Assembly: GCA_964405405.1 (NCBI GenBank)
Contig: CAYONT010000064.1
Coordinates: 1 to 9,601, forward strand
Reading direction: 5' to 3'
Origin: CAMCYM01 sp964405405
Lineage (GTDB): Bacteria > Bacteroidota > Bacteroidia > Flavobacteriales_D > Sanyastnellaceae
DNA length: 9,601 nucleotides
Under the pieces are notes generated by a model. It did not search any database. It was not told the DNA's origin and saw only the letters and a program-made list of their open reading frames with translations. Positions 1 through 6,728 of this stretch are shown here, piece by piece. The translations under genes were made by a program, and so were the position numbers. Position 1 is the first letter of the stretch. Each line of letters starts with the position of its first letter.

Positions 1-1208
1 CGCGCCGCTTGACGGGCCGGATAGTATCCACTGAGGATGCTGGTGACGAGGGACATGATGACCCCGACCGAAATCCAAAGCCAGGGAACCACGAAGGGCG
101 TTTCGAGGTAGGAGGCGACGATGTTGCCCACCACCAGGCCTGAGAGGATGCCGAGGAGGCCGCCGATTTGGCCTATCACCATGACTTCCACCAAGAACTG
201 CGTGCGGATGGCGGCAGGCGTGGCGCCCAAGGACTTGCGAACGCCAATCTCGCGGGTGCGCTCGGAGACGCTCACGAGCATGATGTTCATCAGGCCGATG
301 CCGGCGCCGAAGAGGGTGATGAGGCCGATGACGGTGGCGGCGATGGTGATGCCTTGGGTCGCCTGGCGCAGGGTGGCGACGAGTTGGGTGCTTTGCTCGA
401 CCCGGAAGGAGTTGGGGGCGCCCGGGGCGTCGCGGCGGATGGTCCGGAAGAGGCCGGTGGCCGTGGCCATGGCGGACTCGAGGTCCTCGGGGCGGCGGAC
501 CTTGCAGACGAGGGTGTAGCTGCGGCCTTCGTCGGAAAACTGGCGGCGGGCGCTGGGCACCGAAACCATGCACTGCTGGTCTTGGTTCATGCCGAAGGCT
601 TGGCCTCGGGCCTTGAGGATGCCGATGACGGTGTAGCGCTGGCCGCTGATGAGCAGCGTGGCGCCGAGGGGTTCTTCCCAGGGGTCGAAGAGGTCGTTCA
701 GGATCTCCGGGCCGATGACCACCACGTCGCGGTTGGCGGTGACGTCGGCGGGGGTGATGTTCCGGCCTTCGGCGATTTCGAACCCGCTGACCTCCAGGTA
801 GTTGGGGTCCACGCCGAGGATGCGGATGTTGGGGTCGGAGCGCTTGTCGGCGCGGCTGAGCGTGGCCTGGGCCGACCCGAAGAGCGAGTAGCTCAGGATC
901 CAACGCTGCCCCTCGGATTCCCGGGCGAGCGCCTGCGCTTCGCGGTAGCCGATGGGTTCCGCAATCTGCACCCGGCGGCCCGACATGAACCCGCCTTCCG
1001 TCGCTTGGCGGATGGTGAACGAGTTCGTCCCGAGCGAGGACAGTTGCTTGACGATGTTCGCCTCGAGCGACGACGTGGCCGTGGTCATGCTGATGAGCGC
1101 CATGATGCCCAGTCCGATGATGGAAACCGTCAGCCCCGTCCGCAGCAGGTTGCCGCGGATGGACTGCAAGGCAATCAGGACGAGTTCCCAGAGGATGGCG
1201 CGCTTCAT
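1..1208 (-). CDS. MacB/FtsX-family ABC transporter permease (3' end cut by window edge)
   Basis: Inner-membrane permease of the MacB/FtsX type, which works with a separate ABC ATPase in export or mechanotransmission across the periplasm. I read 402 complete codons on the minus strand from the ATG at 1208 (MKRAILWELV). A first membrane segment lies at about residues 22-42. A periplasmic MacB_PCD-like domain follows (about 45-270). Three C-terminal membrane segments lie at about 285-312, 340-365 and 376-396. The FtsX hallmark SERTREIGVRKSLGA is at about 314-328, and GYYPARQAA at 395-402 is the usual motif just before the C-terminus, so only some ten residues should be missing. The ATPase partner is not in the window and the substrate cannot be told. 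The gene diverges from the aconitase gene; its ATG lies so close to a possible -7 box that the mRNA may be leaderless. The family call is firm; the function is generic. Confidence 0.9.
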   Translation of the reverse strand, partial: MKRAILWELVLIALQSIRGNLLRTGLTVSIIGLGIMALISMTTATSSLEANIVKQLSSLGTNSFTIRQATEGGFMSGRRVQIAEPIGYREAQALARESEGQRWILSYSLFGSAQATLSRADKRSDPNIRILGVDPNYLEVSGFEIAEGRNITPADVTANRDVVVIGPEILNDLFDPWEEPLGATLLISGQRYTVIGILKARGQAFGMNQDQQCMVSVPSARRQFSDEGRSYTLVCKVRRPEDLESAMATATGLFRTIRRDAPGAPNSFRVEQSTQLVATLRQATQGITIAATVIGLITLFGAGIGLMNIMLVSVSERTREIGVRKSLGATPAAIRTQFLVEVMVIGQIGGLLGILSGLVVGNIVASYLETPFVVPWLWISVGVIMSLVTSILSGYYPARQAA

Positions 1209-1212
1209 GGAT

Positions 1213-1235
1213 GCGAAGGTAACCCTTACCTTTGC
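1213..1235. promoter_or_regulatory. Inverted repeat in the permease/aconitase divergent promoter
   Basis: The arms GCGAAGGTAA (1213-1222) and TTACCTTTGC (1226-1235) are complementary except at one position and are separated by CCC. Each arm carries a Bacteroidota-like -7 box pointing outward: TACCTTTG at 1227-1234 on the plus strand fits TAnnTTTG exactly, and TACCTTCG at 1221-1214 on the minus strand differs at one base. Promoter function is inferred from position and consensus. I see no convincing -33 TTG element on either side. The symmetry could also serve as an operator. Confidence 0.45.
1227..1234 (+). promoter_or_regulatory. Putative -7 promoter box for the aconitase gene
   Basis: TACCTTTG matches the Bacteroidota -7 consensus TAnnTTTG and is followed by CGGC. 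Placing its last G near -4 puts the transcript start near 1238, giving a leader of about 20 nt before the ATG at 1258. The -33 element is not recognisable, so the call rests on the -7 box and its position. Confidence 0.5.
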
Positions 1236-1257
1236 GGCACATTTCAAAAGAGGCCCC

Positions 1258-3537
1258 ATGATTTTCGATCTTGACATGATCCGCCAGGTGTATGCGCGGT
1301 TCCCGGAGCGGGTGGAAGCGGCGCGTCAGTTGACGGCCAAACCCCTGACACTCTCTGAAAAAATCCTGTACACCCACCTGTGGGATGGGCTCCCCGCCAC
1401 TGCGTTTCAGCGGGGAGCGGACTATGTGGACTTCGCCCCGGACCGGGTGGCCATGCAGGACGCCACGGCCCAGATGGCCCTGCTGCAGTTCATGCAGGCG
1501 GGCCGGGCCACGGCCGCGGTGCCTTCCACGGTCCACTGTGACCACCTCATCCAAGCGAAGGTGGGGGCGGACGCGGACTTGCAGGAGGCCCTGAACAAGA
1601 ACAACGAGGTATTCAATTTCCTCGAGTCGGTTTCGAACAAGTACGGCATCGGGTTCTGGAAGCCCGGTGCGGGCATCATCCACCAGGTCGTTTTGGAGAA
1701 CTACGCGTTCCCGGGGGGGATGATGATCGGCACCGACTCGCACACGGTCAACGCCGGGGGACTGGGGATGGTGGCCATCGGGGTCGGCGGGGCGGATGCG
1801 GTGGATGTGATGGCCGGCATGGCCTGGGAGCTCAAGTTCCCCAAGTTGATCGGTGTCAAGTTGACCGGCCGGTTGAGCGGCTGGGCTTCCGCGAAGGATG
1901 TCATCCTCAAGGTCGCCGGCATCCTCACCGTGAAGGGGGGCACGGGTTGCATCGTGGAGTACTTCGGGCCCGGCGCCGAGTCGCTCAGCTGCACCGGCAA
2001 GGGCACCATCTGCAACATGGGCGCGGAGATCGGTGCCACGACGAGCACCTTCGGGTTTGATGCGTCCATGGATCGGTATCTGCGGGCGACGGGGCGGGCG
2101 GAGGTGGCGGATTTGGCCCAGGGCATTGCCCATCACCTCACCGGCGATCCGGAGGTGTACGCCCAGCCCGAGGCCTATTTCGACCAGGTGATTGAAATCG
2201 ACCTCGACACGCTGGAGCCGCACCTCAATGGCCCCTTCACGCCGGACCTCGCGACCCCCATCGGGGAGATGAAGGCGGCGGCGGCGGCGGGCGGCTGGCC
2301 CACGTCCATCGAGTACGGCCTCATCGGTTCGTGCACGAATTCCAGCTACGAAGACATCAGCCGGGCGGCCTCCGTGGCGAAGCAGGCGGCCGACCTGGGC
2401 ATCCAGGCGAAGGCCCACCTGACCATCACCCCCGGCTCGGAGCAGGTGCGCTACACGATTGAGCGCGATGGCTTCATCGACATCTTCGAGGGCATCGGCG
2501 GCAGCGTCTTCGCCAACGCTTGCGGTCCCTGCATAGGCCAGTGGTCGCGGGCGGGTGCTGAGAAGCAGGAGCGCAACTCCATCGTGCACTCCTTCAACCG
2601 CAACTTCGCCAAACGCGCCGATGGAAACCCCAATACGCACGCCTTCGTGGGCTCTCCGGAGCTGGTGACGGCCATTGCCATTGCGGGGGATTTGACCTTC
2701 AACCCCTTGAAGGACAAACTCACCCTGCCCGACGGACGGCAGGTCATGCTGCAGGAACCGACGGGGGAGGAGTTGCCCAGCCGCGGCTTTGCGGTCGAGG
2801 ATGCGGGCTACCTCGCGCCGGCTGCCGATGGCAGCGCGGTGGAGGTGAAGGTGCGCCCGGACTCGGACCGGTTGCAGTTGCTCGACCCGTTCCTGCCTTG
2901 GGACGGAGCGAACATCACCGGTGCCCGCGTCCTGATCAAGGCCGCCGGCAAGTGCACCACGGACCACATCTCGATGGCAGGCCCTTGGCTCCGCTACCGG
3001 GGCCACCTCGACAACATCAGCAACAACACGCTCACGGGTGCGGTCAACGCCTACACCGGCGCTGTGAACGCAGTGAAGAATTTGTTGACGGGCGAGGTGG
3101 GAGAGGTGCCGGCCGTGCAGCGGGCATACAAGGCGGCGGGCGTCCCCACGTTGGTCGTCGGCGACTGGAACTACGGCGAGGGCAGCTCCCGGGAACACGC
3201 GGCCATGCAGCCGCGGCACCTCGGCGTCCGGGCCGTGCTGGTCAAGTCGTTCGCCCGCATCCACGAGACGAACCTAAAAAAGCAGGGCATGCTGGCCCTG
3301 ACCTTCCTCCACGAGTCCGACTACGACAAGTTCCGCGAGGACGATTTCGTAGACTTCGTGGACCTGGCCGCCTTCGCTCCCGGGGTTCCGTTGACCCTGG
3401 TCCTGCGCCACGCGGACGGAACCACCGACACCCTCTCGGTGGCCCACACCTACAATGCGCAGCAAATCAGCTGGTTCCGCGCGGGTTCTGCACTCAACCT
3501 CATCCAAGAGCAGCAGCGTGCCCAAACGGCACGGTAA
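1258..3537 (+). CDS. acn: Aconitate hydratase, mitochondrial/Bacteroidota type
   Basis: Cytoplasmic [4Fe-4S] enzyme of the TCA cycle that interconverts citrate and isocitrate through cis-aconitate. The protein has 759 residues, the normal length for this type. Fe-S ligands are Cys359 (GSCTNSS) and Cys422/Cys425 (ACGPCIGQW). Active-site residues are present: Asp95-His96 (HCDH), Asp160-Ser161-His162 (GTDSHT), Arg448 and Arg453 (FNRNFAKR), and Ser643-Ser644-Arg645 (GEGSSREHA) in the C-terminal swivel domain. The open frame continues upstream to 952, but ATG 1258 is chosen because MIFDLDMIRQVYARFPERV matches the usual N-terminus of Bacteroidota aconitases, the upstream part is antisense to the permease, and AGAGG lies at 1249-1253. 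The next in-frame ATG is at 1276. The gene is also often labelled acnA, but it is closer to mitochondrial ACO2 than to E. coli AcnA or AcnB. It appears intact. Confidence 0.97.
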   Translation: MIFDLDMIRQVYARFPERVEAARQLTAKPLTLSEKILYTHLWDGLPATAFQRGADYVDFAPDRVAMQDATAQMALLQFMQAGRATAAVPSTVHCDHLIQAKVGADADLQEALNKNNEVFNFLESVSNKYGIGFWKPGAGIIHQVVLENYAFPGGMMIGTDSHTVNAGGLGMVAIGVGGADAVDVMAGMAWELKFPKLIGVKLTGRLSGWASAKDVILKVAGILTVKGGTGCIVEYFGPGAESLSCTGKGTICNMGAEIGATTSTFGFDASMDRYLRATGRAEVADLAQGIAHHLTGDPEVYAQPEAYFDQVIEIDLDTLEPHLNGPFTPDLATPIGEMKAAAAAGGWPTSIEYGLIGSCTNSSYEDISRAASVAKQAADLGIQAKAHLTITPGSEQVRYTIERDGFIDIFEGIGGSVFANACGPCIGQWSRAGAEKQERNSIVHSFNRNFAKRADGNPNTHAFVGSPELVTAIAIAGDLTFNPLKDKLTLPDGRQVMLQEPTGEELPSRGFAVEDAGYLAPAADGSAVEVKVRPDSDRLQLLDPFLPWDGANITGARVLIKAAGKCTTDHISMAGPWLRYRGHLDNISNNTLTGAVNAYTGAVNAVKNLLTGEVGEVPAVQRAYKAAGVPTLVVGDWNYGEGSSREHAAMQPRHLGVRAVLVKSFARIHETNLKKQGMLALTFLHESDYDKFREDDFVDFVDLAAFAPGVPLTLVLRHADGTTDTLSVAHTYNAQQISWFRAGSALNLIQEQQRAQTAR

Positions 3538-3561
3538 TTGCATAGTTTGCGGCATGCAATT
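3536..3561 (+). promoter_or_regulatory. Inverted repeat around a putative -7 box before the outer-membrane protein gene
   Basis: Perfect 8-bp arms AATTGCAT (3536-3543) and ATGCAATT (3554-3561) flank a 10-bp spacer containing TTTGCGGC. The TAGTTTG at 3543-3549 resembles the Bacteroidota -7 box but is one base short of TAnnTTTG. The same TTTGCGGC string follows the aconitase -7 box. If it is a promoter, transcription would start near 3553, giving a leader of about 16 nt before the ATG at 3569. The left arm overlaps the aconitase stop codon. An operator or an mRNA hairpin are both possible; no function is shown. Confidence 0.4.
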
Positions 3562-3568
3562 TTTCACA

Positions 3569-4231
3569 ATGAAGAAAGTCATTCTCTCTCTGGCACTCGT
3601 TGCCTTCGGATGGGGCGCTGCCCAAGCCCAACAGTACCAAGGCGTGGTCAAAACAAACCCGCTGGGTTACTTCGCTGGGCAGTTCATGCTTGGCTATGAA
3701 CACATGCTCTCAGACCGAATGTCCGTGCAGCTCATGCCCGGGTTGGTGAGCCAAAGTTCATCGCAGTCTTGGACCATCGGCACGGAAACTTACAGCTACG
3801 AGCAGAAGAAGTCGGGCTTCATCGTGGTGCCGGAATTCCGTTACTATGTGGCTCCTGACCGCACCGGCGCCCCCCACGGATTGTATGTCGCAGCGCTGGC
3901 CCGTGTGCTGTCGCTAAATTATGAACTCGAGGACACCGGGAGCTTGTTCCCGTACGGCGATTTGTCCCGGGTGGACAAGCGCACGGTCCTGGGGGGAGGT
4001 GCGGTGTTGGGGTATCAGTTGGCCTCGAGCAAGGGATTTACGGCCGAGGTGTTCGCAGGACCCCAGTTCAAGAGTGTGACCTTCGAACGCACCTACGATT
4101 CTCCGGCCATCGGCTCGACCGAAGACGGTGATGCGTTGTTCGAAGAAAAGTTCTTGGACTTCTCCTTGAGCGGTGTGGACAATTCCGGAGCCGGGTTGCG
4201 GTTCGGGATCAACGTCGGTTACGCATTCTGA
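3569..4231 (+). CDS. DUF3575-like secreted outer-membrane beta-barrel protein
   Basis: Small exported protein of 220 residues, probably an outer-membrane beta-barrel. A Sec signal peptide spans residues 1-20 (MKKVILSLALVAFGWGAAQA), with likely cleavage after AQA before QQYQG. The mature part starts with VKTNPLGYFAGQFMLGYEHMLSD, which resembles the DUF3575 family of Bacteroidota. Alternating aromatic and hydrophobic strands follow (FIVVPEFRYYV, GLYVAALARV, GAVLGYQL, TAEVFAGPQF). It ends LRFGINVGYAF, and a C-terminal Phe is typical of barrel proteins. ATG 3569 is preferred because it begins directly with the lysine-rich signal peptide; ATG 3554 would add MQFFT. The gene lies 31 bp after the aconitase stop, has its own possible promoter, and ends at a strong terminator. 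No enzymatic motif is visible; the physiological role is unknown. Confidence 0.8.
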   Translation: MKKVILSLALVAFGWGAAQAQQYQGVVKTNPLGYFAGQFMLGYEHMLSDRMSVQLMPGLVSQSSSQSWTIGTETYSYEQKKSGFIVVPEFRYYVAPDRTGAPHGLYVAALARVLSLNYELEDTGSLFPYGDLSRVDKRTVLGGGAVLGYQLASSKGFTAEVFAGPQFKSVTFERTYDSPAIGSTEDGDALFEEKFLDFSLSGVDNSGAGLRFGINVGYAF

Positions 4232-4294
4232 TCAACCAGGGAGGTTCCGCGGACCTGCGTCCGGCATGGAATCCCCGCCAACTTTCGATTTCGC

Positions 4295-4330
4295 AAAAGG
4301 CCTGCTCTCGGGAGCGGGCCTTTTCTTTTT
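4295..4330 (+). terminator. Rho-independent terminator between convergent genes
   Basis: A 13-bp stem pairs AAAAGGCCTGCTC (4295-4307) with GAGCGGGCCTTTT (4312-4324) through one G-T wobble and a TCGG tetraloop. A T-rich tail runs to 4330. It lies 63 bp after the stop of the plus-strand outer-membrane protein gene. The A-run at the left arm could make it act in both directions, also ending the minus-strand lipoprotein gene whose stop is at 4357, but the minus-strand T-tract is only four bases long. Confidence 0.88.
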
Positions 4331-4356
4331 CCGCCGGCCCAACCCCAGCCGGGCGG

Positions 4357-4890
4357 TCAGATTTCGACCTCGAACGTCGCGGTGAGCGGGGTCTCGAAGC
4401 CCACGGGCGTGCCGTTCACGACCTCCTTCATGAGCATCTGGAAAGAGACCTTTTCCGTGCCGCCAGTCAAGGCGGGCTGGGGCGAAATCACCCCATTGGT
4501 GCAGATGAAGTCCCGAACGGGGGTCAATTCGTCCCCGTGGTTGATTTGCTGCAACTGGTGCACGATGCCGTCCGCCGGAATGTAAAAGGCGGGGCGGTTG
4601 ATGGTGTCGAATTCGAGCATCACCACGAAGTCGTGCGCAGGCATGTGCGCCTTGATTTCGTCCTCGGTCCGCAGGTCGGCCACGAGGTGGTAGCGGCGCG
4701 AGCGCACGTCGAGCGAGTCCCACACCACCGCCTCGGCGAACTTGAGGGGAACCTCCCGTCCCTGGTAGGACAGCGAACCGCAATCGCAGGTGTACACCGG
4801 CGGAACGTACTCCGGTCCTTTGTAACAACCGAAAGTCCCAACAACTGCAACGAGCAGGAGGAAGGCGGACAGGCGGGTCGAGTGGCGCAT
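4357..4890 (-). CDS. Small putative lipoprotein of unknown function
   Basis: Predicted 177-residue exported lipoprotein that I do not recognise. The N-terminus MRHSTRLSAFLLLVAVVGTFGC has a basic start, a hydrophobic core and a lipobox-like Cys22; TFGC is a loose fit to the usual LAGC. A CDC pair follows at residues 35-37, and another Cys lies at 130 (DFICTNG). The body has mixed beta-type segments (HDFVVMLEFD, KVSFQMLMKEV) and ends in an alternating hydrophobic stretch, TATFEVEI, suggesting a small beta-rich periplasmic or surface domain. ATG 4890 is chosen because it begins the signal peptide; an in-frame TTG at 4920 lies upstream of the possible -7 box. The gene sits 39 bp downstream of the NamZ-like gene on the same strand, but may have its own promoter. 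No function is assigned. Confidence 0.72.
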   Translation of the reverse strand: MRHSTRLSAFLLLVAVVGTFGCYKGPEYVPPVYTCDCGSLSYQGREVPLKFAEAVVWDSLDVRSRRYHLVADLRTEDEIKAHMPAHDFVVMLEFDTINRPAFYIPADGIVHQLQQINHGDELTPVRDFICTNGVISPQPALTGGTEKVSFQMLMKEVVNGTPVGFETPLTATFEVEI

Positions 4891-4908
4891 GGCGGTGGGT
4901 TTGGGCCG

Positions 4909-4916
4909 GAAAGATA
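4909..4916 (-). promoter_or_regulatory. Putative -7 promoter box for the lipoprotein gene
   Basis: On the minus strand TATCTTTC matches TAnnTTTG at every defined base except the last. It lies in the 39-bp gap after the NamZ-like gene and would start transcription near 4905, about 15 nt before the ATG at 4890. No -33 element is clear, so read-through from the upstream gene remains equally possible. Confidence 0.35.
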
Positions 4917-4929
4917 GCAAGCCTCCCGG

Positions 4930-6651
4930 TTAACGTTGCATGGGATAGGCCAAATACCGTTGCCTCAGGGCATCGTACTGCGCCAGTGGATCCATCCAGC
5001 CCTCCGCGAGGTCACAGAGTCCTTCGGGTTGGGCGAGGGCAGCGCGCAGGGTGCCCGTGCCGGCGAGTCGGTCGAAGAAGCCGGTGGAGGTGATGAACGG
5101 ATCGGGGCAGGCTTCGTTCCACAGGTCGTGGTAGCGGGCCAAGAAGCCCAGGTCGAAGGAGTGGGGATCCCGGGTCCAGCGTTCGCCCAGGCCCCCCAGA
5201 TGGACCCCGGAGCAGGGGATGCCCAGTTGTTGCGGGCTGGGGGCCACCCCGGGGATGGACACCGGGGTGAAAGCGTGGGGCCCCACGTCGGGCAGCGGCA
5301 TGCCCAACATTTGAAAAGGTTCGGGCGTGCCGCGCCCGACACTCACCACCGTCGGCTCGAAGAGACACAGGGACGGGTACAGGGCGATGGCCCGGTCGTT
5401 GGGGAGGTTGGGGCTGGGCGGCACCGGCGGGTACCACCGGTCGCTGTGTGCGTAATGCGTGCAGGGGAGCACCGTCAGGTCGCATTGCAGCCCCTGGGGC
5501 AGCCAGCCCTCCCCTTGGATCATCCGGGCCATCTCGCCCAGCGTCATCCCGTGGACCAGCGGCACCGGGAGCTTCCCGACGAACGACCGGAACGTCGTGT
5601 CCAACATCGGACCCGCGATGTGGTGCCCGTGCGGGTTGGGACGGTCGCAAACGATGACCGGGATGCCTGCCTCGGCAGCGGCCTCCATCACCAGGGCGAG
5701 CGTACTCAAATACGTGTAGAACCGGGCACCCACATCTTGCAGGTCGAAGATGACCGCCTGCACCTGGGCCATCGTTTCTGCCGAGGGCTTGCGGTGCGTC
5801 CCGTGCAAGCTGTACACGGGCAGTCCCGTGAGGGAGTCCACCGTGTCCCCGAAGTTGGCGCCGTAGTGCAAATCCCCGCGAAATCCGTGTTCTGGGGCAT
5901 AGATTTGGCCTACGTTCACGCCGAGCGCCAGCAGGGTGTCCACGAGGTGGGTGGGGCGCGGATGCACGTCGGCGAACAGGACCGAAGTGTGGTTTGCCAC
6001 CACGGCGACCTTCGCGCGGCCCACGAGTTGCACGAGGCGGGCGATGTCTTCGTGGCCCAGCCCGATGCGCCGCGGGGACTCGGTGCGCCGTTCGACGTGC
6101 CACTCGCCCACTTCGCGGCGGGCCACCAGGCCGGTGGGGCTCCGCTGGCTCCGAACGGCTTCAGCCGGAGCTGGGCGGGGCGTGGGGGTCAGCAGTTCGG
6201 TGGTCGCTTCGGCGTTGTTCTCTGCGTTGCGGCGCAGGCGGCGGCGTTCCCAGGTGCCGGAGACCCAGCGCCCGACCCGTTTCCACCAGGGGAGGTCGGG
6301 GGGGACGGGGGCCGCAGTCGCCAAGGGAATGCGGCTTCGGTCGGCGGTGGCGACGGCGGGCAGCGCGGGCGGCTCGCCCAGGGTGTCCGACCACACCGCG
6401 GGCGCAAGCTGGGGGAGGGGGGCGAGCGGGGTTCCGGCGGGGAAACGTTCGGCGACGGGAGCGACCCGGGGGGCCTGGGCCACCGCCGCCCTCCCGGGGT
6501 CCGGAGGCGCCACCATGGGTCCTTCCGCCCCGGCCTCCGATTCCGCCCCGGCCCAAGCGGCCAACCCGGTTCCGAGCAGCCCCACCGCCACCCACGTCCA
6601 ACGGCGGCGCCGGAAGCGCGCGAGCAGGGCGGAGGGAGACAGGGCGTGCAT
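4930..6651 (-). CDS. DUF1343 / NamZ-type exo-beta-N-acetylmuramidase (GH171) with long N-terminal extension
   Basis: Predicted glycoside hydrolase; characterised NamZ enzymes remove terminal N-acetylmuramic acid from peptidoglycan fragments. The protein has 573 residues from ATG 6651. The DUF1343 domain fills about 195-573, with YAPEHGFRGD (Glu254 a likely catalytic candidate), FDLQDVGARFYTYLSTL (302-318), CDRPNP (335-340), VHGMTLGEMA (366-375), PPSPNLPNDRAIALYPS (411-427) and SVGRGT (437-442). Before it lies a basic stretch and membrane or uncleaved signal segment (about 14-37), a Pro/Ala-rich linker (about 38-120), and a basic Trp/Arg-rich stretch (WWKRVGRW, ERRRLRRN, 122-142). Family members I know are about 400 residues long, so roughly 170 residues are extra. 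The gene follows the beta-mannosidase gene with about 77 bp between them. An in-frame TTG at 6732 overlaps the mannosidase stop (TTGA), but it would put an unlikely polar leader before the signal segment. Family is clear; substrate in this organism is inferred. Confidence 0.88.
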   Translation of the reverse strand: MHALSPSALLARFRRRRWTWVAVGLLGTGLAAWAGAESEAGAEGPMVAPPDPGRAAVAQAPRVAPVAERFPAGTPLAPLPQLAPAVWSDTLGEPPALPAVATADRSRIPLATAAPVPPDLPWWKRVGRWVSGTWERRRLRRNAENNAEATTELLTPTPRPAPAEAVRSQRSPTGLVARREVGEWHVERRTESPRRIGLGHEDIARLVQLVGRAKVAVVANHTSVLFADVHPRPTHLVDTLLALGVNVGQIYAPEHGFRGDLHYGANFGDTVDSLTGLPVYSLHGTHRKPSAETMAQVQAVIFDLQDVGARFYTYLSTLALVMEAAAEAGIPVIVCDRPNPHGHHIAGPMLDTTFRSFVGKLPVPLVHGMTLGEMARMIQGEGWLPQGLQCDLTVLPCTHYAHSDRWYPPVPPSPNLPNDRAIALYPSLCLFEPTVVSVGRGTPEPFQMLGMPLPDVGPHAFTPVSIPGVAPSPQQLGIPCSGVHLGGLGERWTRDPHSFDLGFLARYHDLWNEACPDPFITSTGFFDRLAGTGTLRAALAQPEGLCDLAEGWMDPLAQYDALRQRYLAYPMQR

Positions 6652-6715
6652 GGTCTGCAGTTGGGCGGGTACGAACGGTTGCGAAGAGAACGCGAACCGA
6701 GCGCGTTTCGTGTTG

Positions 6716-6723
6716 CAAAAATG
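6716..6723 (-). promoter_or_regulatory. Possible -7 box upstream of the NamZ-like gene
   Basis: On the minus strand CATTTTTG differs from TAnnTTTG only at the first base and lies just after the beta-mannosidase stop codon. It would give a leader of about 60 nt before ATG 6651. If real, it makes the hydrolase gene at least partly independent of the upstream gene. This is a weak call from a short motif. Confidence 0.25.
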
Positions 6724-6728
6724 ATGCC

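Noticed and set aside
952..1257. Upstream extension of the aconitase open frame by 102 codons
   Set aside because: It is antisense to well-conserved permease sequence, lacks aconitase similarity, and the family N-terminus begins at 1258.
121..1274. Two plus-strand open frames of 132 and 368 codons
   Set aside because: They lie opposite the permease gene, have low-complexity composition with no recognisable domain, and are expected shadows of high-GC coding DNA.
2898..3545. Plus-strand open frame of 215 codons within aconitase
   Set aside because: It is an out-of-frame overlap of the conserved C-terminal swivel domain of aconitase and is rich in Arg, Gly and Pro without any motif.
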